DNA of 50,319 nt from NCBI RefSeq assembly GCF_000502835.1, contig NZ_AYVL01000008.1:1-50319 (forward strand). The letters run 5' to 3'. The translations under genes and the position numbers were made by a program. The stretch comes from Mesorhizobium sp. LSJC280B00 (GTDB taxonomy: Bacteria; Pseudomonadota; Alphaproteobacteria; Rhizobiales; Rhizobiaceae). Below, piece after piece: positions 25,839 to 35,895 of the stretch (its first letter is position 1; every line of letters begins with the position of its first letter). The notes below the pieces were generated by a model. The model ran no database searches. It had not been told where the DNA came from and saw only the letters and a list, made by a program, of their open reading frames with translations.

Positions 25839-26485
25839 GCGACATCGTCCTCCATAACTACTACCGCTCCTCGACCTCTTACCGGGTGCGGATCGCGCTG
25901 GAGATGAAGGGCCTGTCCTACGACTACGTGCCGCATCATTTGCGCCACGGCGAGCATCTCGAACCCGCCTACCTCGCGGTCAATCCGCAAGGGCTGGTGC
26001 CGGCACTGGTCCTGGACGACGGCACGCTGCTGACGCAATCGCTGGCGATCATCGAATATTTCGACGAGACCACGCCTGAGCCGCCGCTGCTGCCCAAGGA
26101 TGCGCCTGGCCGCGCCCGCGTCAGGATGCTGGCGCAGATGATCGCCTGCGACATCCATCCGGTGAACAATCTGCGCGTGCTGACCTCGCTGCGCACACTG
26201 TTCGGCGCCGGCGACCAGGATGTCGTCAACTGGTTCCGGCACTGGGTCAACGAAGGCTTCCAGCCGCTTGAAAAGATTCTGGCTTCCTCGCCCGAGACCA
26301 AGACATTCTGCCATGGCGACACGCCGGGGCTGGCCGACATCTGCCTGGTCGCACAGGTCACCAGCAATGCCCGCTTCGGCGTCGACATGACGCCCTACCC
26401 GACGATCTCGCGCATCAATGCCGCCTGCATGGCGCTGCCGGCGTTCCAGAAGGCCGCGCCTGAGAACCAGATCGATGCCGAATAG
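25835..26485 (+). CDS. Zeta-class glutathione S-transferase; maleylpyruvate/maleylacetoacetate isomerase
   Basis: A 216-residue GST-fold isomerase. The zeta signature near the N terminus reads SSTSYRVRIAL (residues 12-22), where the consensus SSC has Thr in place of Cys, a pattern I associate with maleylpyruvate isomerases. LVPALVLDDGTLLTQSLAIIEYFDE and GDTPGLADICLVAQVTSNARFGVD follow. It needs glutathione and isomerises maleylpyruvate or maleylacetoacetate to the fumaryl form, the substrate of the preceding hydrolase. The 4-bp overlap with that gene supports a shared pathway. Confidence 0.88.
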   Translation: MSDIVLHNYYRSSTSYRVRIALEMKGLSYDYVPHHLRHGEHLEPAYLAVNPQGLVPALVLDDGTLLTQSLAIIEYFDETTPEPPLLPKDAPGRARVRMLAQMIACDIHPVNNLRVLTSLRTLFGAGDQDVVNWFRHWVNEGFQPLEKILASSPETKTFCHGDTPGLADICLVAQVTSNARFGVDMTPYPTISRINAACMALPAFQKAAPENQIDAE

Positions 26486-26519
26486 ACCGCAAATTGCATG
26501 AAGTGATGAGGAACTGCCG

Positions 26520-27560
<1,041 letters not shown>

Positions 27561-27579
27561 ATCACGCCCTGAGTCTGGA

Positions 27580-28473
27580 TCAGCGAAACGACGCGCAGAC
27601 CTCCCGCACGCAGGCTCGCAGCCAGCGTTGTGCCGGATCGGCATCGAGTCGCGGATGCCACAGCATCGAAATGGTGACCTCCTCGATATCGACCGGCAAC
27701 GGGAAGCTGTACATGCCCGTGCGCGCGCCCAGCGTGTGCCGTTCGGGGACGCTGGCGATCAGATCGGAGGCGCGCGCCATGGCGAGCGTGGCCGAGAAGC
27801 TGGAAACCATGCACACGATCGTCCGCTGGAGACCGAGCAGTTTCAAGGCCTCGTCGATCGGGCCCTTTTCGCGGCCACGCCGCGAAACGCTGATGTGGCG
27901 GCCGGCCGCATAGCGTTCCGGCGTCATTGGGCCCTCGCCCAGCCTGTGACCCGTTCGCACCGCACCGATGAAGCGGTCGCGAAACAGCGCCTGAATGCGC
28001 ATTTCGGGGCTCGTTTCACTGGCAACCCCGATTTCGAGATCAACCGCCGCGTCACGCAACGACATGTCGTTCTTGTCGGATTTCGGCGCAAAACGCAGCC
28101 GCACGCCAGGTGCATCCGCTTCGACACGGGTCAGAAGACGCGGTGCGAACTCCTCGACGAAACTTTCGTTGGCGCGCAGCGTGAAGACCTTGTCGAGAGC
28201 AGAGAGGTCGAGGAGCTTGGCCGGGCGCAGCAGCGCTTCCGCATCCTGAACGACTCGGCCTACCTGTTGCTGCAATTCGAGCGCGCGCGGCGTCGCAACC
28301 AGGCCACGGCCGGCCCGGACCAACAATGGGTCGCCTGTCGCCTGGCGCAACCGCGCCAACGTCCGGCTCATCGCCGAGGGACTGAGGCGCAGCCGCCCGG
28401 CCGCGCGCGCCACACTGCCCTCGGTCAGCAGCACATCGAGGGCGACAAGCAGATTGAGATCTGGCGACGACAT
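27580..28473 (-). CDS. LysR-family transcriptional regulator
   Basis: A 297-residue LysR protein of the NodD/SyrM-like subgroup in outline. The HTH begins DLNLLVALDVLLTEGSVARAAGRLRLSPSAMSRTLARLRQATGDPLLVRAGRGLVATPRA. The effector domain has AAVDLEIGVASETSPEMRIQALFRDRFIGAVRTGH. ATG at 28473 (MSSPDLNLL) is the family-like start. It is divergent from the MFS transporter at 28613 over 139 bp and is the likely regulator of that exporter. Confidence 0.9.
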   Translation of the reverse strand: MSSPDLNLLVALDVLLTEGSVARAAGRLRLSPSAMSRTLARLRQATGDPLLVRAGRGLVATPRALELQQQVGRVVQDAEALLRPAKLLDLSALDKVFTLRANESFVEEFAPRLLTRVEADAPGVRLRFAPKSDKNDMSLRDAAVDLEIGVASETSPEMRIQALFRDRFIGAVRTGHRLGEGPMTPERYAAGRHISVSRRGREKGPIDEALKLLGLQRTIVCMVSSFSATLAMARASDLIASVPERHTLGARTGMYSFPLPVDIEEVTISMLWHPRLDADPAQRWLRACVREVCASFR

Positions 28474-28612
28474 GGAAGGACCGTAGCACAGCTCGGCCGC
28501 GATGTGGCGTTTCATGCACGAATAAGATGCAAATACTGCGCCTTCCGCCACATCATGCGAGGGAATAGCGTCCGACAGCTCCGATTGGGGGCTGCCGGCA
28601 AAGGAGTTCACC

Positions 28613-30061
28613 TTGGCATCGACCGCTGAAAAGACCTGGGACGAAGTTGCCCCGGTGAGCGCACGCTCGACCCGATGGGCATTGGCAAGCCTGTCGCTTT
28701 CAACGCTGCTGTCGTCGCTCGCCACCAGCATCGCCAGCGTCGGGCTGCCATCGCTGATGCAGGCGTTCGACGCATCGTTCCAGCTCGTGCAATGGGTCGT
28801 CCTGGCCTATCTGCTCGCCATCACCACCTTGATCGTAAGCGCCGGGCGGCTCGCCGATATATTCGGCCGCCGCCCGCTATTGCTCGGCGGCATTGCCCTG
28901 TTCACCTTCGCATCGGTGCTTTGCGGGCTCGCGCCGACGCTCTGGCTGCTGATCGCCGCACGGGCGGCACAGGGGCTCGGCGCGGCCATTATGATGGCTC
29001 TGACGCTGGCCTTTGTCGCCGACGCGGTTCCCCGGGATAAAACCGGCAGCGTCATGGGCCTGCTCGGCGCCATGTCGGCGATCGGCACCACGCTTGGCCC
29101 CTCGCTTGGCGGACTGTTGATTGCCGGCCTCGGCTGGCGCGCGATCTTCCTCATCAATCTGCCGTTGGGGGTGCTGGCCTTTGCGCTTGCCTGGCGCTTC
29201 CTGTCGGCCGGAAAAAAGACGCCAGGTCGGCGCGGTTTCGACGGGATCGGCACGGCTTTGCTCGCGCTGACGCTAGCCGCCTATGCGCTCGCCATGACCC
29301 TTGGGCGTGGCAGTTTTGGTTCTCTCAATGTCGGCTTGCTGATTGCCGCAACCGTGGCTGGCCTGCTGTTTGTCATTGCGCAGACAAGGGTCCAGAACCC
29401 TTTGATCCAACCTGCGAGGTTCCGCGACCAGGCGTTGAACGCAAGCCTCGCCATGAACCTGATCGTCGCCACGGTGATGATGGCGACGCTGGTGGTCGCA
29501 CCATTCTATCTGTCGCGCGCGCTCGGGCTGGACGCAGCCATGGTCGGGCTGGTTCTGTCGACCGGCCCTCTGGTTACCGCATTGGCGGCGCTGCCGGCCG
29601 GACGCCTGGTCGATCGTTTCGGGGCGAACCGGATCATGATCGTCGGCCTGTTCGATCTCGCTATTGGCACCTTTGCTCTGTCGCGGGCGGAATTCGGTAT
29701 TGCCGGCTATGTCGTGCCGATCATCATCGTCTGCACCGGCTACAGCCTGTTTCAGACCTCCAACAATTCGGCCGTGATGACGGGCGTCGCATCCGACCAG
29801 CGCGGCGTCGTCTCCGGCCTGCTCAATCTGTCGCGCAATCTCGGCCTGATCACCGGTGCGTCCGTGATGGGCGCAGTGTTTGCCTTCGCATCGGCTGGGG
29901 AAGGCACTGGCTTGGCAGTGTTGGCACCTGCGGCAGCGGCACGAGGGATGCAGGTCACCTTCCAGGTGGCGACGGGCCTGGTGCTGATGGCGCTGATCCT
30001 TGCGGTATTTTCAGCCCGCGCCACTGCCGGGCGAACTGATATCGTTGCCAAGCATCCTTGA
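28613..30061 (+). CDS. MFS drug/solute exporter (DHA2-type)
   Basis: A 482-residue, roughly 14-helix major facilitator. Motif A appears as AGRLADIFGRRPLLLGG, and the antiporter motif C region as GPSLGGLLIAGLGWRAIFLINLPLGVLA. Such transporters expel drugs or metabolites using the proton gradient. The start is a TTG at 28613 (MASTAEKTW), supported by AAAGGAG 7 bp upstream; no better ATG lies before the first membrane helix. It is divergent from a LysR gene, a common arrangement for regulated efflux. Confidence 0.9.
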   Translation: MASTAEKTWDEVAPVSARSTRWALASLSLSTLLSSLATSIASVGLPSLMQAFDASFQLVQWVVLAYLLAITTLIVSAGRLADIFGRRPLLLGGIALFTFASVLCGLAPTLWLLIAARAAQGLGAAIMMALTLAFVADAVPRDKTGSVMGLLGAMSAIGTTLGPSLGGLLIAGLGWRAIFLINLPLGVLAFALAWRFLSAGKKTPGRRGFDGIGTALLALTLAAYALAMTLGRGSFGSLNVGLLIAATVAGLLFVIAQTRVQNPLIQPARFRDQALNASLAMNLIVATVMMATLVVAPFYLSRALGLDAAMVGLVLSTGPLVTALAALPAGRLVDRFGANRIMIVGLFDLAIGTFALSRAEFGIAGYVVPIIIVCTGYSLFQTSNNSAVMTGVASDQRGVVSGLLNLSRNLGLITGASVMGAVFAFASAGEGTGLAVLAPAAAARGMQVTFQVATGLVLMALILAVFSARATAGRTDIVAKHP

Positions 30062-30103
30062 GGATTCCACCCGGTTCGCATGCAACTCCGGCAGCCGGCG
30101 CAC

Positions 30104-31012
30104 CTATCTCGCATATCTCTTGGCACCGACGACGCAAAGCACGACGGCGGCGGTGACGGCGATCATGGCGGGACTGACCTGCTCATGCAGCAGCGCTGCC
30201 GCCAGCCCCAGGCCGAAGAAGGGCTGCAGCAGTTGCAACTGCCCGACCGCGGCGATGCCGCCTTGCGCCAGGCCGCGATACCAGAACACGAAACCGATCA
30301 GCATGCTGAACAGCGAGACATAGGCCAGACCAATCCATGCGCCCCTGCCGGCACTTTCGAGCGACGGCGGCATGGTGATGAACGTCAGCGCCAGCATGAG
30401 GGGCAGCGACAGCACCAGCGCCCACGAAATCACCTGCCAACCGCCGAGTTTGCGCGACAGCGCCGCTCCTTCGGCATAGCCCAATCCGCACACGATGATG
30501 GCGGCCAGCATCAAGATGTCGCCGAGCGGCGAGACCGACAGGCCTTGCGTGACTGCGAAACCGGCGACAAGGGCGCTGCCGAGGCACGAGAACAGCCAGA
30601 ACGCCGGCTTCGGGCGATCGCCGCCTCGAACCACACCGAAGATCGCGGTCGCCAACGGCAACAGGCCGACGAAAATGATGGAGTGAGCCGACGTGATGTG
30701 CTTGAGCGCCAGCGCCGTCAGCAGGGGAAAACCGACCACGACGCCAAGCGCCACGATCGCCAGCGGGAACAGATCTCGCCGCTCCGGGCGCTTCTGACGA
30801 AAAACGAGCAGCAGCGCCAGGCCGAGGATGCCCGCCGAAGCCGCACGGGCGACCGTTACGAACACCGGATCGAAATCCATCACCGCCACGCGCGTCGCCG
30901 GAAGCGAACCGCTGAAGATCAGCACGCCTATGAACCCGTTGACCCAGCCACTCGCCGCCCAACCACTCGCCGCCCAACTACTCGCCGCCCAACTACTCGC
31001 CGCCTTGTCCAT
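30104..31012 (-). CDS. EamA-family (DMT) transporter with repeat-bearing N terminus
   Basis: A 302-residue inner-membrane carrier with ten predicted helices in two EamA halves (GFIGVLIFSGSLPATRVAVMDFDPVFVTVAR, then GYAEGAALSRKLGGWQVISWALVLSLPLML). The N terminus before the first helix is unusual: MDKAA followed by four near-identical SxWAA units encoded by 15-bp tandem repeats. It is divergent from a MocR-type regulator at 31117, a pairing often seen for DMT exporters of amino acids or cofactors. The substrate is unknown. Confidence 0.87.
   Translation of the reverse strand: MDKAASSWAASSWAASGWAASGWVNGFIGVLIFSGSLPATRVAVMDFDPVFVTVARAASAGILGLALLLVFRQKRPERRDLFPLAIVALGVVVGFPLLTALALKHITSAHSIIFVGLLPLATAIFGVVRGGDRPKPAFWLFSCLGSALVAGFAVTQGLSVSPLGDILMLAAIIVCGLGYAEGAALSRKLGGWQVISWALVLSLPLMLALTFITMPPSLESAGRGAWIGLAYVSLFSMLIGFVFWYRGLAQGGIAAVGQLQLLQPFFGLGLAAALLHEQVSPAMIAVTAAVVLCVVGAKRYAR
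30948..31007. repeat. 4 x 15-bp tandem repeat in the EamA gene N terminus
   Basis: Four 15-bp units start at 30948, 30963, 30978 and 30993. They share the core ACTCGCCGCC and differ at 1-3 bases. In frame they encode a 5-residue Ser/Trp/Ala/Ala unit. Copy-number slippage would keep the reading frame. Confidence 0.9.
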
Positions 31013-31116
31013 CGATGCCCCGCTGATTTCGCCCTCTATCGGGCCGGGCGTCTGGCTCCGCCAGAGACAATCAGGTACAGTTTGACAAAACCGTCATGGT
31101 AGGGCGAGCAGTACGG

Positions 31117-32520
31117 ATGGATGAGCAGACGACAACTGATGAAGGCAGCCGGACGCTTGTCGAAAGCGTCATGGTGACGATCAGGCACAGGATCGCCGCG
31201 CGCAGCCTGACGCCGGGAACGCGGCTGCCTTCGATCCGGGCGTTTGCGAAGGCCATGCAGGTTTCCAAATCCACCGTGGTCGAAGCCTATGAGCGTCTTG
31301 CGGCGGAAGGCATGATCCGCTCGCGGCCGGGCTCGGGTTTCTATGCCGCCGGACCGTTGGCTCCGTTGTCGCTGGCCGAGATCGGCCCCAGGCTTGACCG
31401 TGCCGTCGACCCGCTCTGGGTCTCGCGCCAATCGCTGGAAGCCGGCGACGGCGTCCTGAAACCGGGTTGCGGCTGGCTGCCGGCAACATGGATGCCCGAG
31501 GCTGGATTGCGCCGGGCACTGCGGACGACGGCCCGCGCCGACGACGCCGCGCTGACCGACTACGGCACGCCGCTCGGCTTGCCGGCGCTACGCCATCTGC
31601 TGGCGCGGCGCATGGCCGAGCACGGCATCGAAGCCTCCCCGGACCAGATCATGCTGACGGAATCGGGCACTCAGGCGATCGACCTGCTGTGCCGGTTCCT
31701 GCTCGAACCGGGTGACACGGTGTTGGTCGACGATCCCTGCTATTTCAACTTCCATGCCCTGTTGCGCGCCCATCGGGCCAAGGTGATCAGCGTCCCCTAC
31801 ACGCGCTCGGGGCCGGACATCGAACTGTTCGCGCAGGCGCTGAACGAGCACCGGCCGCGCCTCTACATCACCAATTCGGCGCTCCATAATCCGACCGGCG
31901 CGATATTGTCCCCGGTCGTTGCCCATCGGGTGCTGAAGCTCGCCGACCAGTCGGGGCTGACGATCATCGAGGACGATATCTTCGCCGATTTCGAACACAC
32001 GTCCGCGCCCAGGCTGGCGGCCTTCGACGGCCTCAGCAGGGTCATCCATATCGGAAGCTTTTCCAAGACGCTGTCGGCATCGGTGCGCTGCGGCTTCATC
32101 GCCGCTCCTCGCGACTGGATGGAAGGATTGGCCGATCTCAAGATCGCCACGTCCTTTGGCAGCGGGCGACTTGCATCCGAACTGGTGCTGACGCTGCTGA
32201 AGGACGGCCTCTATCGCAAGCACGTCGATCTGCTGCGCGCGCGGCTCTCGCGCGCCATGGAAGAAACCGGCACCCGGCTCAGGGCAATCAGCATCGTGCC
32301 GTGGATAGATCAGCCGGCCGGCATGTTTTTATGGTGCAGGCTGCCGGAGGGAATAGATGCCGCGGACGTCGCCCGTCACGCTTTGTCGGCCAACGTCGTG
32401 CTTGCGCCCGGCAATGCGTTCAGCCTGTCCCGGTCGGCCAGCCGTTTCATGCGCTTCAACGTCGCGCAGTCCGGAGATGACCGGATTTTCAGGGCGCTTG
32501 AACAGGCGATGTCGCGTTGA
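31117..32520 (+). CDS. MocR-type regulator: GntR winged helix fused to PLP aminotransferase
   Basis: A 467-residue protein. The N-terminal GntR winged helix covers about residues 1-75 (VMVTIRHRIAARSLTPGTRLPSIRAFAKAMQVSKSTVVEAYERL). A class I aminotransferase domain follows, with NSALHNPTGAILS, IIEDDIFADFE and the PLP lysine in GSFSKTLSASVRCGF. MocR proteins sense PLP or an amino-containing ligand and regulate a neighbour. ATG at 31117 is chosen; ATG at 31096 is an in-frame alternative. The divergent EamA transporter is the likely target. Confidence 0.9.
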   Translation: MDEQTTTDEGSRTLVESVMVTIRHRIAARSLTPGTRLPSIRAFAKAMQVSKSTVVEAYERLAAEGMIRSRPGSGFYAAGPLAPLSLAEIGPRLDRAVDPLWVSRQSLEAGDGVLKPGCGWLPATWMPEAGLRRALRTTARADDAALTDYGTPLGLPALRHLLARRMAEHGIEASPDQIMLTESGTQAIDLLCRFLLEPGDTVLVDDPCYFNFHALLRAHRAKVISVPYTRSGPDIELFAQALNEHRPRLYITNSALHNPTGAILSPVVAHRVLKLADQSGLTIIEDDIFADFEHTSAPRLAAFDGLSRVIHIGSFSKTLSASVRCGFIAAPRDWMEGLADLKIATSFGSGRLASELVLTLLKDGLYRKHVDLLRARLSRAMEETGTRLRAISIVPWIDQPAGMFLWCRLPEGIDAADVARHALSANVVLAPGNAFSLSRSASRFMRFNVAQSGDDRIFRALEQAMSR

Positions 32521-32542
32521 TTCGCGCTGCCGGAACCCTGCT

Positions 32543-32566
32543 GGCCTGAGGCTGTGCTCTCAGGCC
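32543..32566. terminator. Hairpin between convergent MocR and MaoC genes
   Basis: A perfect 8-bp stem, GGCCTGAG / CTCAGGCC, with an 8-base loop starts 23 bp after the mocR-type stop and overlaps the last codons of the convergent MaoC gene. No strong T-run follows. A bidirectional terminator is plausible. Confidence 0.45.
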
Positions 32567-33057
32567 CCTGCCCGCTTGCGGCGTGCATAAAGCATGACGA
32601 GCGTCTCGGCGGTCAGCGCCGGCCTCTGCTCGCCTTCGATCTCGACCGTATTGGCGGCCTTCATTAGATATTGCCCCGGACCTTTGTCTTCCATCGACAA
32701 CAGCGTGGTGCGCAGCCTGATACGCGAGCCGACCCTGACCGGCGCCACGAAGCGCACTTTGTCGAAACCGTAGTTGAACGCGGCCTGCGTGTTTTCGGGT
32801 ACGATCCCCATCTCGAGCGCCAGCGCGCCGATGATCGACAGGGTCAGATAGCCATGCGCGATCGTGGTGCGGAACGGGCTTTGCCGCTTCGCCCGCTCGG
32901 GATCGACATGGATCCATTGATGATCGCCCGTGCATTCGGCAAACTGGTCGATGCGGTGCTGATCGACCAGCGTCCAGTCCGAAACGCCCAACTCCTGCCC
33001 GGCCATCGCCCTGAGTTGCTCGAAGGTCGGCGGCGTCCTCGGCCGTATCTGCGTCAT
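32560..33057 (-). CDS. MaoC-family dehydratase
   Basis: A 165-residue hot-dog fold protein of the MaoC / (R)-specific enoyl-CoA hydratase group. The catalytic signature is DQFAECTGDHQWIHVDPERA, with the Asp-His pair, and AHGYLTLSIIGAL follows. It hydrates or dehydrates acyl-CoA or related thioesters. ATG at 33057 (MTQIRPRTPPTF) gives the normal length. It lies 138 bp downstream of a phasin gene on the same strand. Since R-specific hydratases can feed polyhydroxyalkanoate synthesis, the two may share that role (inference). Confidence 0.88.
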   Translation of the reverse strand: MTQIRPRTPPTFEQLRAMAGQELGVSDWTLVDQHRIDQFAECTGDHQWIHVDPERAKRQSPFRTTIAHGYLTLSIIGALALEMGIVPENTQAAFNYGFDKVRFVAPVRVGSRIRLRTTLLSMEDKGPGQYLMKAANTVEIEGEQRPALTAETLVMLYARRKRAGA

Positions 33058-33195
33058 TCCTGCTTTCCCGATCGCTTGCCTGTTCCGGACCACGACGGGC
33101 CGCCCCTGTCAATTCGCCAATGCGATTCCAGCGCATAATCTTCGGCCCGCGAACCGCCAGTCTTCGCCGCCGGCAAGTGTGCTGCCGGGGAACAG

Positions 33196-33624
33196 CTACC
33201 TCTTGTCGTGGCCGGCGCGGATCTCCTCCATCGCCTCCTTGATGCGGCTGCGCAGGATTTCGATCGATTCGGTGCCGGACGCCCTCGCCAGTTCGGCCAT
33301 CTCGCCGGCATTCTTCAGCGCGGTCTCGAAGGATTTCCTGGCGAACGCCGCCTGCTTCTGCATCATTTCCTGCGGATTGCCGGGCGCTCTGTAGCTTTGT
33401 GCCATGTCGGTGATTTCGCGCAGCGTGTCCTGCAGCATCTCGCGTTGCCTTGACAACAGCGCCGAGGCTCCAGCGGCGCTCGCCCGTGCCGACTTCTCCA
33501 GCGCTTCCAGGTTCTTGGCGTGGTGGGCGAGGATCGCCTCGACGTCGACATTCGGCAGCTTCAGGTCGCGGCCGAACTTGCCGAACATGTCGATGAAGGA
33601 CTCGGACTCCGGTCGTTTTGCCAT
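33196..33624 (-). CDS. Phasin family protein
   Basis: A 142-residue helical protein of the phasin family, which coats polyhydroxybutyrate granules. The body is amphipathic: VDVEAILAHHAKNLEALEKSARASAAGASALLSRQREMLQDTLREI, then QKQAAFARKSFETALKNAGEMAELARASGTESIEILRSRIKEAMEEI. No signal or membrane segment is present. ATG at 33624 (MAKRPESESFIDMFGKFG) is the family-like start. It is upstream of the MaoC gene and downstream of a DUF445 gene on the same strand. Confidence 0.87.
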   Translation of the reverse strand: MAKRPESESFIDMFGKFGRDLKLPNVDVEAILAHHAKNLEALEKSARASAAGASALLSRQREMLQDTLREITDMAQSYRAPGNPQEMMQKQAAFARKSFETALKNAGEMAELARASGTESIEILRSRIKEAMEEIRAGHDKR

Positions 33625-33707
33625 GCTGGTTCTCTCCCCTTGTTGCCGTGAACGCCGCCACTGCACGGAAGATAGTGCAGCGAAGCTCAGCGGTCCATTC
33701 GGACGAG

Positions 33708-35012
33708 TCAGCCGACAAGAAACAGCCGTTCGGCAGTGTAGAGCACGAGCCCGGCAAGGCCACCGATGATCATGCCGTTGAAGCGGATATATTGCAGGTC
33801 CTTGCCGATGTTCATTTCGATAAGCCTTGTCAGTTGCGCGAGGTCCCAGCGCTTGACCTGGTCGGCGATGAACTTCGACACGCCGCTCTTCTGGCTTTCG
33901 ACGAAGGACGCCAGCGCCACGATGAACCCCTGGTTCATGTCGGCCCTGATCTGCGCGTCGTCGGCAAGATGGCGGCCGACCTCGACGAACATGGTGGCGA
34001 GATGGTCGCGGATCATCGAATTCGGCGCCTTGGCGTCCTGTTCGATGAACAGCCGCAGGCTGTCCCACATATCGCCGGCCAGCGCGCTGAGCTCTGGCCG
34101 GGCAAGGAAATCGCGCTTCAGCTTTTCAGCGCGCCTGGCATATTGTTTGGATGTCCTCAACCGCTCGACGAAGGTTTCGACGAAAAGGTCGAATTCGGCT
34201 CGCATCGGATGGTGCGGATCGGCCCGCACCTCATCGAGCAGCGAGCCGGCCGACGCAATGATCTTCTTCAACAGATAGGCGTCGGCGCGAAACAGGTTGA
34301 ACAGCGACGGCAGTTCCTCGCGGATCTTCTCGCGCATCGTCGCCAGCGCCTGCTCGTCGCTCAGGAAGCGGCCGACCACCTTGGTGAACTCGTCGAATAA
34401 TTTCTGGTGACGGCGATCGTCAGTCAGCGCCGACAGCAGCTCGGCGGCGAGCGGCGCCAGCGGCACCTTTTCGATCTGCTCCAGCATACGGCTGGTGACG
34501 AAGCCGCGCAGTCCGGATTGCTCGACCGCCGCCAGCGTCTGCGGCACCAGCCGGCCGACGAAGCGCGACAAATCGGCGGCGCGGTTCGGGTCGGCCAGCC
34601 AGTCCGCGACCAGCGCGGAAAAGTCGACCTCGGCGAGCTTTTCGCGCACCGGTTCCGGCGCCAGGAAATTCACCTCGATGAAGCGGCCGAGATTGTCGGC
34701 GATGCGATTCTGGTTTTCCGGGATGATGGCCGTATGCGGGATCGGCAGGCCAAGCGGCCGCCGAAACAGCGCCACCACCGCATACCAGTCCGCCAGGCCG
34801 CCGATCGTCGCCGCCTCGGCGAAAGCGGCGACGAAGCCCAACCACGCATGCCGGCTCTCGAGCGATTTCGCCACCGCAAAGACCAGCACGCAAAACGCAA
34901 GCGCTGCGGCGGCAACGAACTTGGTGCGCCTGAGCGCCGAAAGCTTGGCGTCGGCATCGGCGTCGAACCGGACGGACACGACGGATGCAAATACCGGGGC
35001 TGGTCGTGACAT
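33708..35012 (-). CDS. DUF445 family membrane-associated protein
   Basis: A 434-residue protein of the DUF445 (YjiN-like) family. The N-terminal hydrophobic region (FVAAAALAFCVLVFAVAKSL, then FAEAATIGGLADWYAVVALFRRPLG) holds the family signature A-x-x-GG-x-ADW. A long charged helical middle follows, and the protein ends in FNGMIIGGLAGLVLYTAERLF. The function of the family is unknown. ATG at 35012 (MSRPAPVFASVV) is used. It starts 193 bp from rirA in the opposite direction, so the gap contains two promoters. Confidence 0.88.
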   Translation of the reverse strand: MSRPAPVFASVVSVRFDADADAKLSALRRTKFVAAAALAFCVLVFAVAKSLESRHAWLGFVAAFAEAATIGGLADWYAVVALFRRPLGLPIPHTAIIPENQNRIADNLGRFIEVNFLAPEPVREKLAEVDFSALVADWLADPNRAADLSRFVGRLVPQTLAAVEQSGLRGFVTSRMLEQIEKVPLAPLAAELLSALTDDRRHQKLFDEFTKVVGRFLSDEQALATMREKIREELPSLFNLFRADAYLLKKIIASAGSLLDEVRADPHHPMRAEFDLFVETFVERLRTSKQYARRAEKLKRDFLARPELSALAGDMWDSLRLFIEQDAKAPNSMIRDHLATMFVEVGRHLADDAQIRADMNQGFIVALASFVESQKSGVSKFIADQVKRWDLAQLTRLIEMNIGKDLQYIRFNGMIIGGLAGLVLYTAERLFLVG

Positions 35013-35111
35013 GATGGGGCCGCTCCTGATCGTGTATGCGAACTTATCTAGTGTCGCCTGCCCCAGAAAGCGCGCCGCTGGTTCCGGTGCGCGCAATCGT
35101 GCACGCAAACT

Positions 35112-35126
35112 TGACGCCGGAATTCA
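35112..35126. promoter_or_regulatory. Putative iron-responsive operator (IRO box) upstream of rirA
   Basis: A TGA-N9-TCA motif (TGACGCCGGAATTCA) lies 79 bp before the rirA ATG. It matches the IRO consensus recognised by RirA in rhizobia. The six fixed bases would occur by chance about once per 4 kb, so the position matters more than the match. Confidence 0.5.
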
Positions 35127-35204
35127 TCTATTATGCAGCGCCAGTCTGGAATTGTTCCAAACTATAGGCCATATTGACGCCAACCACTGTTATGTGAGGA
35201 CACA

Positions 35205-35666
35205 ATGCGGCTTACCCGTCAGACCAACTACGCCATGCGCATTCTGATGTATTGCGCCGCCAACACCGAGCGGTTGAGCCGCATCCCCGAGATCGCCGCC
35301 GCCTATTCGGTATCGGAACTTTTCCTGTTCAAGATCCTGCAGCCGCTGGTCGAAAACGGCCTGATCGAAACGGTGCGCGGCAGGAATGGCGGCGTCAGGC
35401 TCGGCCGCGCGGCCGAATCAATCAGCCTGTTCGATGTCGTGCGGGTAACGGAGGAAAGCTTTGCCATGGCCGAGTGCTTCGAGAACGACGCCGCCGAATG
35501 TCCGCTGGTCGATAGCTGCGCGCTGAATTCGGCATTGCGCGAAGCGCTCAACGCCTTCTTCGCCGTGCTGTCGCGCTACACGATCGCCGATCTGGTGGCG
35601 GCGCGCCCGAATGTGCGGCACCTGCTCGGCATCGACATGCTGGTGCAAAGGGCGCCGGCCGCCTGA
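35205..35666 (+). CDS. rirA: Rrf2-family iron regulator RirA
   Basis: A 153-residue Rrf2 regulator closely matching rhizobial RirA. It opens MRLTRQTNYAMRILMYCAAN, with HTH region LSRIPEIAAAYSVSELFLFKILQPL. It has the three Fe-S cluster cysteines C91, C99 and C105 in AECFENDAAECPLVDSC. RirA holds a [4Fe-4S] cluster and represses iron-uptake genes when iron is plentiful. The ribosome site GAGGA precedes ATG. It sits next to the haem-uptake operon, its expected target, and a matching operator motif lies upstream of rirA itself. It is divergent from the DUF445 gene. Confidence 0.95.
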   Translation: MRLTRQTNYAMRILMYCAANTERLSRIPEIAAAYSVSELFLFKILQPLVENGLIETVRGRNGGVRLGRAAESISLFDVVRVTEESFAMAECFENDAAECPLVDSCALNSALREALNAFFAVLSRYTIADLVAARPNVRHLLGIDMLVQRAPAA

Positions 35667-35690
35667 TTTCTGGTCGCATCTCAGTTGGTG

Positions 35691-35895
35691 AGGTCTGTTG
35701 AGATTCAGGTCAGGCCGAGCCGAAAATGGTGGGTTCCGAGAACCGGAACGGAGCGTACGTTTGGGTACGTGAGTACCGGCCTGCGCCGGCCATAGCCTTA
35801 ACTGCCGCGCCTCTCATGAATGCTTCGGCCGGCGAAGGCCGGAAGCGCAGGAAACCGCCATTTGCGGGCCGGCATCACCTGGATATCAACAGACC
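35691..35895. repeat. Palindromic (MITE-like) repeat overlapping the hmuV 3' end
   Basis: A left arm at about 35691-35745 and a right arm at about 35839-35895 are imperfect inverted copies. Outer ends read GGTCTGTTGA and its complement TCAACAGACC; inner parts read AAAATGGTGGGTTCC against GGAAACCGCCATTTGC. A smaller dyad, GTACG-N5-GTACG-type, lies inside. The right arm includes the stop codon and last two codons of hmuV. It occupies the whole rirA-hmuV gap. Confidence 0.75.
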
